A DNA stretch of 64,000 nucleotides from Lachnospiraceae bacterium (GTDB taxonomy: Bacteria > Bacillota > Clostridia > Lachnospirales > Lachnospiraceae): contig JAIEFE010000013.1 in NCBI GenBank assembly GCA_029067085.1, forward strand, positions 1 to 64,000, written 5' to 3'. Position 1 is the stretch's first letter, and every line of letters starts with the position of its first letter. Shown here one piece after another: positions 38,217-47,483 of this stretch. The notes below the pieces were generated by a model. It made no database searches, was not told the origin of the DNA, and was given only the letters and a program-made list of their open reading frames with translations. A program made the translations under genes and the position numbers.

Positions 38217-39578
38217 ATGTTACTTGGCAGAACAACAGAACTTGGGTATCTGAATAATTATTATGACAGGGACGGCAGCCAGATTCTGATCGTTTACGGT
38301 CAGAAGCATATCGGGAAGACCGCGCTTGTCAGGGAATTTATGAAGGATCGTCCCGGCTATTACTATCTGGCGAAAGCATGTTCTGAGAGAGAGCAGGCCT
38401 ACCAATGGGGCAGGCAGCTTGCACATGACGGTTATATCATGGATAAGTTTCCGACCTTTCAGGACATTTTTGAGAAGATATCCCGCCGCGCCACGGGCAA
38501 AAAGGTCTTGGTGATCGACGAGTTTCAGAATATCGTCAGGACCAGTGATGCCTTTATGAAGGATCTGGTGGCCTTCGTGCACAGTCAGTGGAATCGGGAT
38601 AATGTGATGGTGATTTTAATCAGTTCCTCCATTGGCTGGATCGAGAACAGTATGATCACCAGGATCGGTGAGGCGGCCTATGAACTCTCAGGACTTCTCA
38701 AGATCAAGGAGATGCCGTTTGCGGATATTGTGGAGCGGTTTCCAAATTTCCGCATTGAGGAGTGTGTGGAAGCATACGCTATCTTAGGCGGGATTCCCGG
38801 TCTGTGGAATCAGTTTGACGACAGGCTCACGATCCAGCAGAATATCTGCAGAAATATTTTAGACAGTAACAGCTTTCTCTTCGAGGAGGGGGAGCGCATC
38901 CTGACAGAACAGCTCAGGGAACCGGGAGTCTATAACACCATCATGGCATCCATTGCAGCGGGTGCTCACAAGCTCAATGACCTCTATCTTCACACGGAAT
39001 TTTCACGGGCGAAGATCAGTGTGTATCTGAAGAATCTGATTGAGCTTGAGTTGGTGGAGAAGGTTTTCTCCTATGACACGGCAGGCAAGGAGAATGTACA
39101 GAAGGGAATCTATCGGATCAGTCATCCCTTTGTGGATTTTTATTACACCTATATCTACCCGCATCTGAGCGATCTGCAGATGCTTTCGGTGGGAGAGTTT
39201 TATAATCACTACATCATGCGGGATTTCAGGCGCTATGTATCCGGTTATTTTAAGCTTGTGTGCAGACAGCATTTGACGAGGCTGGGGGAGCGGAACAGGC
39301 TGCCCATCGCCTGCGGCACCATTGGAGAATGGATCGGCAAGGCGGGCTCCCTGGATATCATCGCACAGGATCAGGAAGGACGCACGCTGATCGGGCTGTG
39401 CAACTGGGAGAAGCCCATGACTTATGAAGACTATGAAAACCTTCTTCTCTATGCAAAAAAGGCGAAGATCAGCGCGGATTATATCTATATGTATACCGCC
39501 TTTCGGTTTGACGAGAAGCTGAATCTGGAGGCGAAAGTAAAATCGAACCTGAAACTGGTGCAGATTTCGGATCTGTAA
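38217..39578 (+). CDS. Archaeal-type ATPase with DUF234-like C-terminal domain
   Basis: A 453-aa protein of the archaeal ATPase (PF01637-like) group. It starts LLGRTTELGYLNNYY, Walker A is YGQKHIGKTALVREF (about 28-37), Walker B is VLVIDEFQNIV, and a winged-helix region follows (ISVYLKNLIELELVEKV). The C-terminal part resembles DUF234, a PD-(D/E)xK-type fold. Such proteins are frequent in Lachnospiraceae but their task is unknown; some act with mobile or defence functions. It lies between an EAL gene and topB on the same strand. Confidence 0.8.
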   Translation: MLLGRTTELGYLNNYYDRDGSQILIVYGQKHIGKTALVREFMKDRPGYYYLAKACSEREQAYQWGRQLAHDGYIMDKFPTFQDIFEKISRRATGKKVLVIDEFQNIVRTSDAFMKDLVAFVHSQWNRDNVMVILISSSIGWIENSMITRIGEAAYELSGLLKIKEMPFADIVERFPNFRIEECVEAYAILGGIPGLWNQFDDRLTIQQNICRNILDSNSFLFEEGERILTEQLREPGVYNTIMASIAAGAHKLNDLYLHTEFSRAKISVYLKNLIELELVEKVFSYDTAGKENVQKGIYRISHPFVDFYYTYIYPHLSDLQMLSVGEFYNHYIMRDFRRYVSGYFKLVCRQHLTRLGERNRLPIACGTIGEWIGKAGSLDIIAQDQEGRTLIGLCNWEKPMTYEDYENLLLYAKKAKISADYIYMYTAFRFDEKLNLEAKVKSNLKLVQISDL

Positions 39579-39601
39579 AACATGGCGAAATGTAGAAGAT
39601 T

Positions 39602-41644
39602 ATGGGAAAGAGTCTGTTTATTGCGGAGAAGCCCAGTGTGGCGAAAGAATTCGCGAAAGCACTAAAATATAATATGAAAAACCACGACGGTTATCTGGAG
39701 TCTGAGGAGGCTGTCGTGACCTGGTGTGTGGGGCATCTGGTGACAATGAGTTATCCGGAGGCCTATGACGAGAAATACAAAAGGTGGTCACTGGAGACGA
39801 TTCCTTTCATTCCGGAGAAGTTTAAATATGAAGTGATCGACAGTGTGAAGAAGCAGTTTGGCATTGTGAGCGGGCTGCTCAACAGGGCAGATGTGGAGAT
39901 CATCTACGTCTGCACCGACTCCGGGCGGGAAGGAGAGTACATCTACCGTCTGGTGGAGCAGCAGGCGGGCGTTAAGGGTAAGGACAGGAGAAGGGTTTGG
40001 ATTGACTCTCAGACCGAGGAGGAGATTTTACGCGGCATCCGCGAGGCAAAAGATCTGTCGGCTTATGACAATCTCTCAAACGCAGCCTACCTTCGTGCAA
40101 AAGAGGATTATCTCATGGGAATTAATTTTTCCCGTGCACTCACCCTGAAATACAGCTATTCGATTAAAAATTATCTGAATACAGACAGAGCTGTGGTCTC
40201 TGTGGGCCGTGTGATGACCTGTGTGCTTGGCATGGTGGTCAATCGTGAGCGGGAGATCAGAGAGTTTGAAAAGATTCCGTTTTATCGTGTGCTGATGAAG
40301 ACACGGATTGCAGGCTCTGACGTGAGTCTGGAGTGGAAAGCGGTGGAGACATCCGCCTACTATCAGTCGCCAAAGCTGTATAAGGATAACGGTTTTTTGC
40401 AGGAGGCGGACGCAGATGCCTTTATTGCCGGGATGGAAGAGGAACCGACCGAACCGGCGCAGATCGAGAAACTGGAAAAAAAGAAGGAGACTAAAAATCC
40501 TCCTCTATTATATAATCTGGCGGAATTGCAAAATGATTGTTCCAGGCTGTTTAAGATCAGCCCGGATGAGACACTGCGGATCGCGCAGGAACTATATGAA
40601 AAAAAATTGACCACCTATCCCAGAACGGATGCGAGAGTCCTCTCCACAGCGGTTGCGAAAGAAATCTGGAAAAATATCAAAGGCCTGCAAAACTATCCGC
40701 AGACGGCATCCTTTGCAGCGCAGATCTTGGAGAAGGAAAGTTTTCGGGGCATTGCAAAGACACGCTATGTGAACGACAAGCAGATCACGGATCACTATGC
40801 GATCATCCCGACAGGACAGGGGTTTTCGGCTCTGAACAGCCTGCATCCCACCGCGGCGAAGGTTTATGAGATCATAGTCAGGCGGTTTTTGAGCATTTTT
40901 TACCCGGCGGCGGTCTATCAGAGAATAGCCCTGACCGTCAAAATGAAGGGAGAAATCTTTACTTCAGCCTTTAAAGTGCTGATAAATTCGGGGTATCTGG
41001 ATGTGGCGCAAAATTCTTTTGCAAGAAAGCGCGCAGAGGAGTATACTGGAGAAGAGAGAGCGGATGAGGAGCGGCAGGAGGCATCCTGCGACGCGGGCTT
41101 CATGGAGGCGCTGGGATCCCTGAAAAAGGGAGATACGCTGGAAACCGGAGGTTTTGAAAAGAAGGAAGGGGAGACTTCCCCGCCCAAGCGTTACAATTCC
41201 GGCACCATGATTCTTACCATGGAGAATGCCGGACAGTTCATAGAGGACGAGGAACTGCGGGCACAGATCAAGGGAAGCGGGATCGGTACCTCCGCGACCA
41301 GAGCGGAGATATTAAAAAAGCTGGTACATATCAAATATCTGGAATTAAACAAAAAGACCCAGATCATCACCCCCACGCTATTAGGTGAGATGATCTATGA
41401 AGTGGTGGCGGGTTCCGTCAGGCCACTCCTCGATCCAAGACTGACGGCAAGCTGGGAGAAGGGCTTGACGCTGGTGGCCTCGGGAGAGATCACGGAGGCT
41501 GAGTATATGGGTAAGCTTGATGATTTTGTTACCAGAAGAACAAATGCCGTCAAACAGATGACGAATCAGGGGGCGTTATTTCACAGGTTCCAGTATGCGT
41601 CCCAGTTCTATCAGGATAAGGGCAGCAAAAAAGGGAAGGGATAA
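39602..41644 (+). CDS. topB: DNA topoisomerase III-type (type IA)
   Basis: A 680-aa topoisomerase that passes single strands through transient nicks, helping decatenation and recombination. Toprim motifs are LFIAEKPSVAKEF and CTDSGREGE; the catalytic tyrosine is in LTTYPRTDARVLS (about Y339). It has KGSGIGTSATRAEI and ITPTLLGE at the end of the core and no C-terminal zinc fingers. Plasmid and ICE elements often carry topB paralogues, but here base usage and neighbours are core-like. It starts 23 bp after the ATPase gene. Confidence 0.93.
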   Translation: MGKSLFIAEKPSVAKEFAKALKYNMKNHDGYLESEEAVVTWCVGHLVTMSYPEAYDEKYKRWSLETIPFIPEKFKYEVIDSVKKQFGIVSGLLNRADVEIIYVCTDSGREGEYIYRLVEQQAGVKGKDRRRVWIDSQTEEEILRGIREAKDLSAYDNLSNAAYLRAKEDYLMGINFSRALTLKYSYSIKNYLNTDRAVVSVGRVMTCVLGMVVNREREIREFEKIPFYRVLMKTRIAGSDVSLEWKAVETSAYYQSPKLYKDNGFLQEADADAFIAGMEEEPTEPAQIEKLEKKKETKNPPLLYNLAELQNDCSRLFKISPDETLRIAQELYEKKLTTYPRTDARVLSTAVAKEIWKNIKGLQNYPQTASFAAQILEKESFRGIAKTRYVNDKQITDHYAIIPTGQGFSALNSLHPTAAKVYEIIVRRFLSIFYPAAVYQRIALTVKMKGEIFTSAFKVLINSGYLDVAQNSFARKRAEEYTGEERADEERQEASCDAGFMEALGSLKKGDTLETGGFEKKEGETSPPKRYNSGTMILTMENAGQFIEDEELRAQIKGSGIGTSATRAEILKKLVHIKYLELNKKTQIITPTLLGEMIYEVVAGSVRPLLDPRLTASWEKGLTLVASGEITEAEYMGKLDDFVTRRTNAVKQMTNQGALFHRFQYASQFYQDKGSKKGKG

Positions 41645-41649
41645 GGCAT

Positions 41650-42324
41650 ATGATCGGATTACAGGATGCGGAGATCGCGGCTCTTTACACATTGGATGAG
41701 ACGATCGCGAAAGAATTGTTTGCAGGGCTTACCTACCCGTGGGAGGCTCTTCCTAAGATAAAGGATTTTATTCTTGCGCTGGGTGAGACGCTTCCTGCGG
41801 AGAAATTTGAGAAAAGAGCGGACGGCGTGTGGATCGCAAAGAGTGCAAAGGTTTTTCCGAGCGCTTATATCGGCGGCCCAGCCATCATTGACGAGGAAGC
41901 CGAGATCAGGCATTGTGCCTTTATCAGAGGCAGCGCCATTGTCGGAAAGGGCGCGGTTGTAGGCAATTCTACCGAACTGAAAAATGTGGTTCTGTTCAAT
42001 AAGGTACAGGTTCCTCATTATAATTATGTGGGAGACAGTATTCTGGGTTATAAGGCGCATATGGGGGCCGGTTCCATCACTTCAAATGTAAAGAGCGATA
42101 AAACGCTTGTCGTGGTGAAGGCGGGTGACGAGAGCTGTGAGACCGGACTGAAAAAATTCGGCGCTATGTTGGGTGACCAGGTGGAGGTCGGCTGTAATTC
42201 CGTTCTGAATCCCGGTACGGTGATCGGTAAAAACTCAAATATTTATCCAACGTCCATGGTAAGGGGTGTCGTCGCCGCTGACAGTATTTATAAACACCAG
42301 GGTGAGATTGCCGGAAAACGGTGA
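41650..42324 (+). CDS. Left-handed beta-helix (hexapeptide repeat) transferase-like protein
   Basis: A 224-aa protein. Residues 60-210 show hexapeptide repeats (IGGPAI, IDEEAE, IRHCAF, IRGSAI, VGKGAV, VGNSTE), as in the C-terminal acetyltransferase domain of GlmU-type proteins. The pyrophosphorylase domain is absent, despite the common annotation of such proteins as UDP-GlcNAc pyrophosphorylases. Most likely an acyl or acetyl transferase that works as a trimer; the substrate is unknown. It starts 5 bp after topB. Confidence 0.75.
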   Translation: MIGLQDAEIAALYTLDETIAKELFAGLTYPWEALPKIKDFILALGETLPAEKFEKRADGVWIAKSAKVFPSAYIGGPAIIDEEAEIRHCAFIRGSAIVGKGAVVGNSTELKNVVLFNKVQVPHYNYVGDSILGYKAHMGAGSITSNVKSDKTLVVVKAGDESCETGLKKFGAMLGDQVEVGCNSVLNPGTVIGKNSNIYPTSMVRGVVAADSIYKHQGEIAGKR

Positions 42325-42380
42325 GATGTTAGAAATCAAATTATGATAAACCGACAGAGAAGAGTGTTGAGGATGAGCGT

Positions 42381-44579
42381 ATGGCAACAGATTTAAGTAT
42401 TGAAAACTTTGGCTCTATGATCGACAATGTGATAGCGGGAATCTGCTTCTTTGAGTATGAGGATGGGAAGTTAACTCCTATCTATATCAACGAGGGATTT
42501 TTCCGTATGCTCGGCTATTCCAGAATTCAGGGCATGAAGTATCTGGAGAGGTTAGACCTCAGCATTATTCCGGAGGATCTCCCCAATTTTTATCAGGCAA
42601 TTGATGATGTTTTAAAAGATGACGGTGTGGTGGATGTGGAATTTCGGACCGTGACGGGCAGCGGCGGTCTGCGCTGGATCCATGTCAGAGGTAATCTCTA
42701 CGCAAGAGAGGGAAAGAAATACACTATCGTCTCGATCGTTGAGGACGTGACTGAGAGAAAAATTGTGGAGGAAGAGCTGCAAAGACAGGCGGAGCGGCTT
42801 CATATTCTCTCAGAGGCTGAGGGCGAAAAAATCATCGACTATAACGTGAAGACAGATGTTATGACCATAAGGGCATCCGATGACTATGGTATGGCCAAGG
42901 ACGAGATTATAAACAAGTATCTGGCAAAGTTCAGCGAAAAGACTATTTTTGAGGAAGACGTGGCTTATTACAGAGCGGTCTTAGACGGTCTTATGCGTTC
43001 GCCCAAACACGATACGATAGAGTTCCGGATCAAGCGGTTTGATGAGGATTATACGTGGTATCAGCTCAATCTGACTTCCCTTTTGGGAGCGGAAGGTTAT
43101 GTGACCCGTATTGTCGGCCGTATGATCAACATTAACGAGAGAAAAATGCGCGAGATGGATCTGCTTTTGCGGGCGGAAAAGGACGCGCTGACAGGTCTCT
43201 ATAATCAGGGAGCAACGGAGCAGCTGATTCGCAGCGCCATAGAGGGCAGCGGCGAAAATGATCTGAGTGCGCTGATGATCATTGATCTGGATAATTTCAA
43301 GGAGGCTAACGACCTTTTGGGGCATGCCAACGGCGATCAGCTGCTGGAGCAGACAGCCGGGATCCTGAACGATATGTTTAAGGGCGGCGATGTAATCGGC
43401 CGTATCGGCGGCGACGAATTTCTGGTTTATATGAGAAATCTCACAACCATTTCCGATGCGGACGAGATGGCCGGCGACATTGTGAAGAAGGTCAAATTTG
43501 AACTGGATTTTGAGGGACAGCCCATCCACGTGACCTGTAGTGTGGGCGTTGCAGTCTATCCGTATCACGGTGAGACTTATGAGACACTGTTTGAGAAGGC
43601 GGACAGAGCCGTGTATACGGTAAAGGCAAATGGAAAAGAGGGCTACCGCGTTTACCATGCGGCGACTACCACAGTCTATCACGCAAACAGAAAAGTCGGC
43701 TACGATATGTCCAAAACTTTGGACAGCGAGAGGAATATAGAAGATCAGGTAATGCAGATTCTGTTTGAGGACAGGGTGCTTGAGTCTGCTCTTCGGTCTT
43801 CCATCGAGCTTATGACAGCGAGGTATCAGTTCCACAGGGGGTATATCTGCGGAAACGATTCTCTGCCCATTTCCCGCACGATTCAATTCAGTGTGAAGGG
43901 GTATGCCGTTGGTAAGGAATCGGACGAACACTATGAGTTAAAACGGGCAGTAAATGAGATCCTTTACGCTTTCTTCCCCAGTGTGACCATGATTCATGAT
44001 TATGATCTGGTGGCGGAAGAGATGCGCGACTTCTTCCGGGCGGAAGGGATCAAGAGTATGCTCTATTATCCATTGACATCCAAGGGAGAGTTTCAGGGAG
44101 CCATTGTTTTTGAAAACCATGAGGATGTGCAGATGGAGTTGAAAACGAGTGAGATGGAAGAGATTCGCTCGCTGTTCCGCATCATGGAGGCAAATATCCT
44201 CCAGATCGGTCTTATGGACAGATTACAGAACTTCGTGACGCAGGTGGCTGTCTTTGACAATCTGGACAGTTACGTCTATGTGGTGAGTCCCGATACTTAT
44301 GAAATCAGTTTCATCAATAAAAAGGTAGTGATGAACTCGCCGGATGTCAAGATCGGAGACATCTGCTATAAGGCGTTGCAGAACAGAGACACGCCCTGCG
44401 AAAACTGCATTCTCAAGAATCTTGACAAGACGGATGCCCACTGCCGCTGCACGGAGGAGCTGTTTAATTACTCACTAAGAAGCTGGACCAGAAGCAGTGC
44501 AAGCTGGCTGGAATGCAGGGAGGAAGGCGGCCTTGCCCTCATAAACAGCTTTGATATTTCCGAGTATTTTATGGGATAG
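42381..44579 (+). CDS. PAS-GGDEF diguanylate cyclase
   Basis: A 732-aa signalling protein. PAS domains span about 8-130 (FFRMLGYSRI, VEDVTERK) and about 140-255 (INERKMREMD). A complete GGDEF domain (about 265-425) has DALTGLYNQGA, IDLDNFKEANDLLGHANGD and R-I-G-GDEF with GGDEF at 343-347, so c-di-GMP synthesis is expected. The C-terminal 290 residues hold a further sensor-like region and a Cys-rich stretch (CYKALQNRDTPCENC), which may bind metal or sense redox. TTGAGGA precedes the ATG. Confidence 0.9.
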   Translation: MATDLSIENFGSMIDNVIAGICFFEYEDGKLTPIYINEGFFRMLGYSRIQGMKYLERLDLSIIPEDLPNFYQAIDDVLKDDGVVDVEFRTVTGSGGLRWIHVRGNLYAREGKKYTIVSIVEDVTERKIVEEELQRQAERLHILSEAEGEKIIDYNVKTDVMTIRASDDYGMAKDEIINKYLAKFSEKTIFEEDVAYYRAVLDGLMRSPKHDTIEFRIKRFDEDYTWYQLNLTSLLGAEGYVTRIVGRMININERKMREMDLLLRAEKDALTGLYNQGATEQLIRSAIEGSGENDLSALMIIDLDNFKEANDLLGHANGDQLLEQTAGILNDMFKGGDVIGRIGGDEFLVYMRNLTTISDADEMAGDIVKKVKFELDFEGQPIHVTCSVGVAVYPYHGETYETLFEKADRAVYTVKANGKEGYRVYHAATTTVYHANRKVGYDMSKTLDSERNIEDQVMQILFEDRVLESALRSSIELMTARYQFHRGYICGNDSLPISRTIQFSVKGYAVGKESDEHYELKRAVNEILYAFFPSVTMIHDYDLVAEEMRDFFRAEGIKSMLYYPLTSKGEFQGAIVFENHEDVQMELKTSEMEEIRSLFRIMEANILQIGLMDRLQNFVTQVAVFDNLDSYVYVVSPDTYEISFINKKVVMNSPDVKIGDICYKALQNRDTPCENCILKNLDKTDAHCRCTEELFNYSLRSWTRSSASWLECREEGGLALINSFDISEYFMG

Positions 44580-44718
44580 CGGGAACGGATAAATTTGCGA
44601 AAAATATAGTCAAACATCTGGATTTTTTTACCGTGATGTGAGACAATGAGACTGGCGGTTATGACAGGCAAAAGACCTGTTATCAAATAATTATTACATA
44701 ATCGAAAGGAGTTATCAC

Positions 44719-45411
44719 ATGATCTATTCAAAAGAAGTTGAAGAAATGTGTACAGTGGCACAGGGTGTTCACCATGGCTGTGCGCCGATTCCCGAGGAAG
44801 CAAAGTGGGTGCAGGCAAAGGAAGTAAAAGATATTTCCGGTCTGACGCACGGTGTTGGCTGGTGTGCGCCTCAGCAGGGTGCATGTAAGCTGACCCTGAA
44901 TGTGAAAGAGGGCATCATTCAGGAGGCTCTCGTAGAGACTATCGGATGCTCCGGCATGACGCACTCCGCAGCGATGGCTTCCGAGATTCTTCCGGGACTC
45001 ACGGTTATGGAAGCGCTTAACACAGATCTGGTGTGCGATGCGATCAACACGGCTATGAGAGAGCTGTTCTTACAGATCGTGTATGGCCGTACACAGTCTG
45101 CATTCTCCGAGGATGGTCTTCCGGTAGGCGCAGGTCTTGAGGATCTGGGCAAGGGCTTAAGAAGCCAGGTTGGTACGATGTACGGTACGCTCAAGAAAGG
45201 CCCCCGTTATCTCGAGATGGCTGAGGGTTATGTGACAGGGATCGCTTTGGATGCGAATGATGAGATCATCGGCTATAAGTTTGTAAGTCTCGGCAAGATG
45301 ACCGACTTCATCAAGAAGGGCGACGACCCGAATACAGCGTATGAGAAGGCTTGCGGTCAGTACGGACGCGTGGATGACGCTGTGAAGATCATTGATCCCA
45401 GATGCGAATAA
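44719..45411 (+). CDS. NifU-like iron-sulfur scaffold-type protein, partner of GGGtGRT
   Basis: A 230-aa protein. The middle TIGCSGMTHSAAMASEILPG resembles the cysteine-containing core of NifU/IscU scaffold domains. Three further cysteines lie in the N-terminal third (CTVAQGVHHGC and GWCAPQQGAC). It is widely annotated as an iron-sulfur assembly scaffold and sits 5' of a GGGtGRT gene in many clostridia, as here. Its true substrate or partner is not established. GAAAGGAG precedes the start. Confidence 0.75.
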   Translation: MIYSKEVEEMCTVAQGVHHGCAPIPEEAKWVQAKEVKDISGLTHGVGWCAPQQGACKLTLNVKEGIIQEALVETIGCSGMTHSAAMASEILPGLTVMEALNTDLVCDAINTAMRELFLQIVYGRTQSAFSEDGLPVGAGLEDLGKGLRSQVGTMYGTLKKGPRYLEMAEGYVTGIALDANDEIIGYKFVSLGKMTDFIKKGDDPNTAYEKACGQYGRVDDAVKIIDPRCE

Positions 45412-45419
45412 CCGTAGTA

Positions 45420-45487
45420 AATTCCTGCGGAATTAACTACATAAATTTCTTCGAAATTAACCTCACGAGCACTGCTTCGCAGGCTCG
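45420..45487. repeat. Three perfect mini-hairpins between the scaffold and GGGtGRT genes
   Basis: AATTCC-TGC-GGAATT (45420-45434), AATTTC-TTC-GAAATT (45444-45458) and CGAGC(A)CTGC-TTC-GCAGGCTCG (45466-45487). All have 3-nt loops and none has a T tract. They sit between two co-oriented genes and may act as an RNA processing or stability element. Confidence 0.8.
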
Positions 45488-45533
45488 GAACTTTGAGAGA
45501 CTCTTTTAATACAAATAGGAGGATGAAAACAAG

Positions 45534-46544
45534 ATGGCTTTATTTGAATCATATGAAAGAAGAATTGACAAGATCAATTCCGTGTTGGCAAGCTATGGCA
45601 TTTCTTCCATTGAGGAAGCTGAGAAAATTACAAAGGATGCCGGTCTGGATGTATATGAGCAGGTGAAGAAGATCCAGCCGATCTGTTTTGAGAACGCATG
45701 CTGGGCTTATACCGTAGGTGCAGCGATCGCGATCAAGAAGGGTTGCAAGAAGGCAGCTGATGCTGCAGCAGCGATCGGTGAGGGCTTACAGGCATTCTGT
45801 ATTCCCGGTTCCGTGGCAGATACCCGTAAGGTTGGTCTGGGACACGGTAACTTGGGTAAGATGCTCCTTGAGGAGGAGACGGACTGCTTCGCATTCCTGG
45901 CAGGTCATGAGTCCTTTGCGGCGGCAGAGGGTGCAATCGGCATCGCAGAAAAGGCAAACAAGGTTCGTCAGAAGCCCCTGCGCGTTATCCTGAACGGTTT
46001 AGGCAAGGATGCAGCTAAGATCATCTCCAGAATCAATGGCTTCACCTTTGTGGAGACCGAGTATGATCCTTACACCAATGAGGTGAAAGAGGTAGACCGC
46101 ATCGCATATTCCGATGGCCTTCGTTCCAAAGTAAACTGCTACGGTGCAAACTCCGTTCCTGAGGGCGTTGCGATCATGTGGAAAGAGAACGTGGACGTAT
46201 CCATTACCGGTAACTCCACCAATCCTACCAGATTCCAGCATCCGGTAGCAGGTACATACAAGAAGGAGAGAACAGAGGCAAATAAGAAGTATTTCTCCGT
46301 GGCATCCGGCGGTGGTACAGGACGTACCCTTCACCCTGATAACATGGCTGCAGGTCCTGCTTCCTATGGCTTCACGGATACGCTGGGACGTATGCACTCC
46401 GACGCACAGTTCGCTGGTTCCTCTTCCGTACCGGCTCACGTAGAGATGATGGGTCTGATCGGTATGGGTAATAACCCGATGGTAGGCGCTACCGTGGCTG
46501 TAGCGGTTTCTATTGAGGAAGCTGCTAAGGCTGGCAAATTCTAA
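45534..46544 (+). CDS. GGGtGRT family protein
   Basis: A 336-aa conserved protein of unknown function, named after its VASGGGTGRTLHPDN motif (about 255-270). It is highly expressed-looking, with a strong AGGAGG site and biased codons. The last 12 codons and stop lie in the 39-bp attachment repeat, so the reading frame is kept complete after the element inserted. Its neighbour is the NifU-like gene. The stop is followed by the element's own terminator, not the native one. Confidence 0.9.
   Translation: MALFESYERRIDKINSVLASYGISSIEEAEKITKDAGLDVYEQVKKIQPICFENACWAYTVGAAIAIKKGCKKAADAAAAIGEGLQAFCIPGSVADTRKVGLGHGNLGKMLLEEETDCFAFLAGHESFAAAEGAIGIAEKANKVRQKPLRVILNGLGKDAAKIISRINGFTFVETEYDPYTNEVKEVDRIAYSDGLRSKVNCYGANSVPEGVAIMWKENVDVSITGNSTNPTRFQHPVAGTYKKERTEANKKYFSVASGGGTGRTLHPDNMAAGPASYGFTDTLGRMHSDAQFAGSSSVPAHVEMMGLIGMGNNPMVGATVAVAVSIEEAAKAGKF
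46506..46544 (+). repeat. attL: left 39-bp attachment repeat
   Basis: A 39-bp sequence beginning GTTTCTATTGAGG and ending GGCAAATTCTAA, the last codons and stop of the GGGtGRT gene. It recurs exactly at 62698-62736 in the same orientation. The sequences diverge on both sides, as expected for integrase-made attachment sites. Confidence 0.95.
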
Positions 46545-46560
46545 AGAATGTAGTAAAATC

Positions 46561-46599
46561 AAGGGCTATCGTTGATGCATATTGTCAACGATAGCCTTA
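46561..46599 (+). terminator. Element-borne terminator now serving the GGGtGRT gene
   Basis: GGCTATCGTTGA (46564-46575) pairs with TCAACGATAGCC (46585-46596), extended by AAG/CTT. It lies 20 bp after attL inside the element. Confidence 0.8.
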
Positions 46600-46611
46600 A
46601 ATTTTGCCACA

Positions 46612-46657
46612 TAGCACACAAGTAACACACAGGTAGCACACAAGAGGTAGCACACAA
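46612..46657 (+). repeat. Left arm-type repeats (four TAGCACACAA copies)
   Basis: TAGCACACAA at 46612, 46634 and 46648 and the variant TAACACACAG at 46623. The first three start points are 11 bp apart, one helical turn. Copies also occur at the right end (62643, 62654). They are likely binding sites for the N-terminal arm domain of the integrase. Confidence 0.7.
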
Positions 46658-46770
46658 ATATTTTGACCATGAAAAAGGGATATATAACTGATGTGACAGG
46701 TAGTAGAAGCATACATTGTATGAAAATATCAAAAATAAGACGGATTATCGGGAAAACTCATAAAAGTAAA

Positions 46771-46799
46771 TTGATATTTTGATAGGCTTATAGTATATT
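46771..46799 (+). promoter_or_regulatory. Promoter of the HExxH gene
   Basis: TTGATA (46771-46776), a 17-bp spacer and TATATT (46794-46799), about 45 bp before the ATG. The rest of 46545-46843 holds the terminator and arm repeats and no convincing gene. Confidence 0.6.
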
Positions 46800-46843
46800 T
46801 ACTACAATAATTTGATTAAATTGTTTTATATGGAGATTGTGAA

Positions 46844-47479
46844 ATGATAATGGATGAAAGCAAATTCATGGTATGGTATCATCAAGAGGCTTCTGCTTTT
46901 GAGCGAAAATTACATGATAAGCTCTACGAGTTTGAAGATTATTTTAGAGATATGTGTTTTGAGCAAGGAACGGCTACATATGAATTAATAAAGTGCCAAA
47001 GTAAATATAATGATTTGTGGATAGATGACGAGGCTCCTCGGCCAAATGAACTTGAATACTTTAGCTATACTTTCTTTAAAACAAGTGTTGAACAGTTATC
47101 AAATTGCGAAGGCTACTATAATCACGAGAAACAGATTCTTTGTATTTGCCCTGAATTGGTAGATAATGATGCAACTATTCTTCATGAGATGATCCATTTA
47201 CACGAAAGCGTAGTTAACGAATTGCCTTTATATTTTCATGATATGTTGTACTGGGCATTATATCAAGATTTAAGGGCAAAGATTGATGGGCTTGATGATG
47301 CTATTAATCAGCATGCACATATACTGAATGAATCAACCCTGTATACTTCTGGAGGATTGCATGACATTCTGTTTTTGTTAAAAAGTTTTGATTTGGATAT
47401 ACGAAGTGGATTTGCGCTTGGAACAGTTTTTGGTTATGGTCGTATAGATGAATTTAAATACTTAGAAAAAAATAAGTAA
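46844..47479 (+). CDS. Putative zinc metallopeptidase (HExxH), element cargo
   Basis: A 211-aa soluble protein without a signal peptide. The motif ATILHEMIHLHE gives HExxH with a nearby Glu, the usual zincin zinc-binding core. It has its own promoter and terminator and is the only gene between attL and the integrase module, the usual cargo spot of such elements. I do not recognise a family; peptidase activity is inferred from the motif alone. A role in host or phage interaction is a guess. GGAG lies 8 bp upstream of the ATG. Confidence 0.6.
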   Translation: MIMDESKFMVWYHQEASAFERKLHDKLYEFEDYFRDMCFEQGTATYELIKCQSKYNDLWIDDEAPRPNELEYFSYTFFKTSVEQLSNCEGYYNHEKQILCICPELVDNDATILHEMIHLHESVVNELPLYFHDMLYWALYQDLRAKIDGLDDAINQHAHILNESTLYTSGGLHDILFLLKSFDLDIRSGFALGTVFGYGRIDEFKYLEKNK

Positions 47480-47483
47480 AATA

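Noticed and set aside
39602-41644. topB as a sign of a conjugative element
   Set aside because: No relaxase, coupling protein or VirB4 gene is nearby and composition is core-like.
46669-46782. 37-codon frame starting MKKGYITDVTG just inside attL
   Set aside because: No ribosome site, and it lies between arm repeats and the promoter of the next gene.
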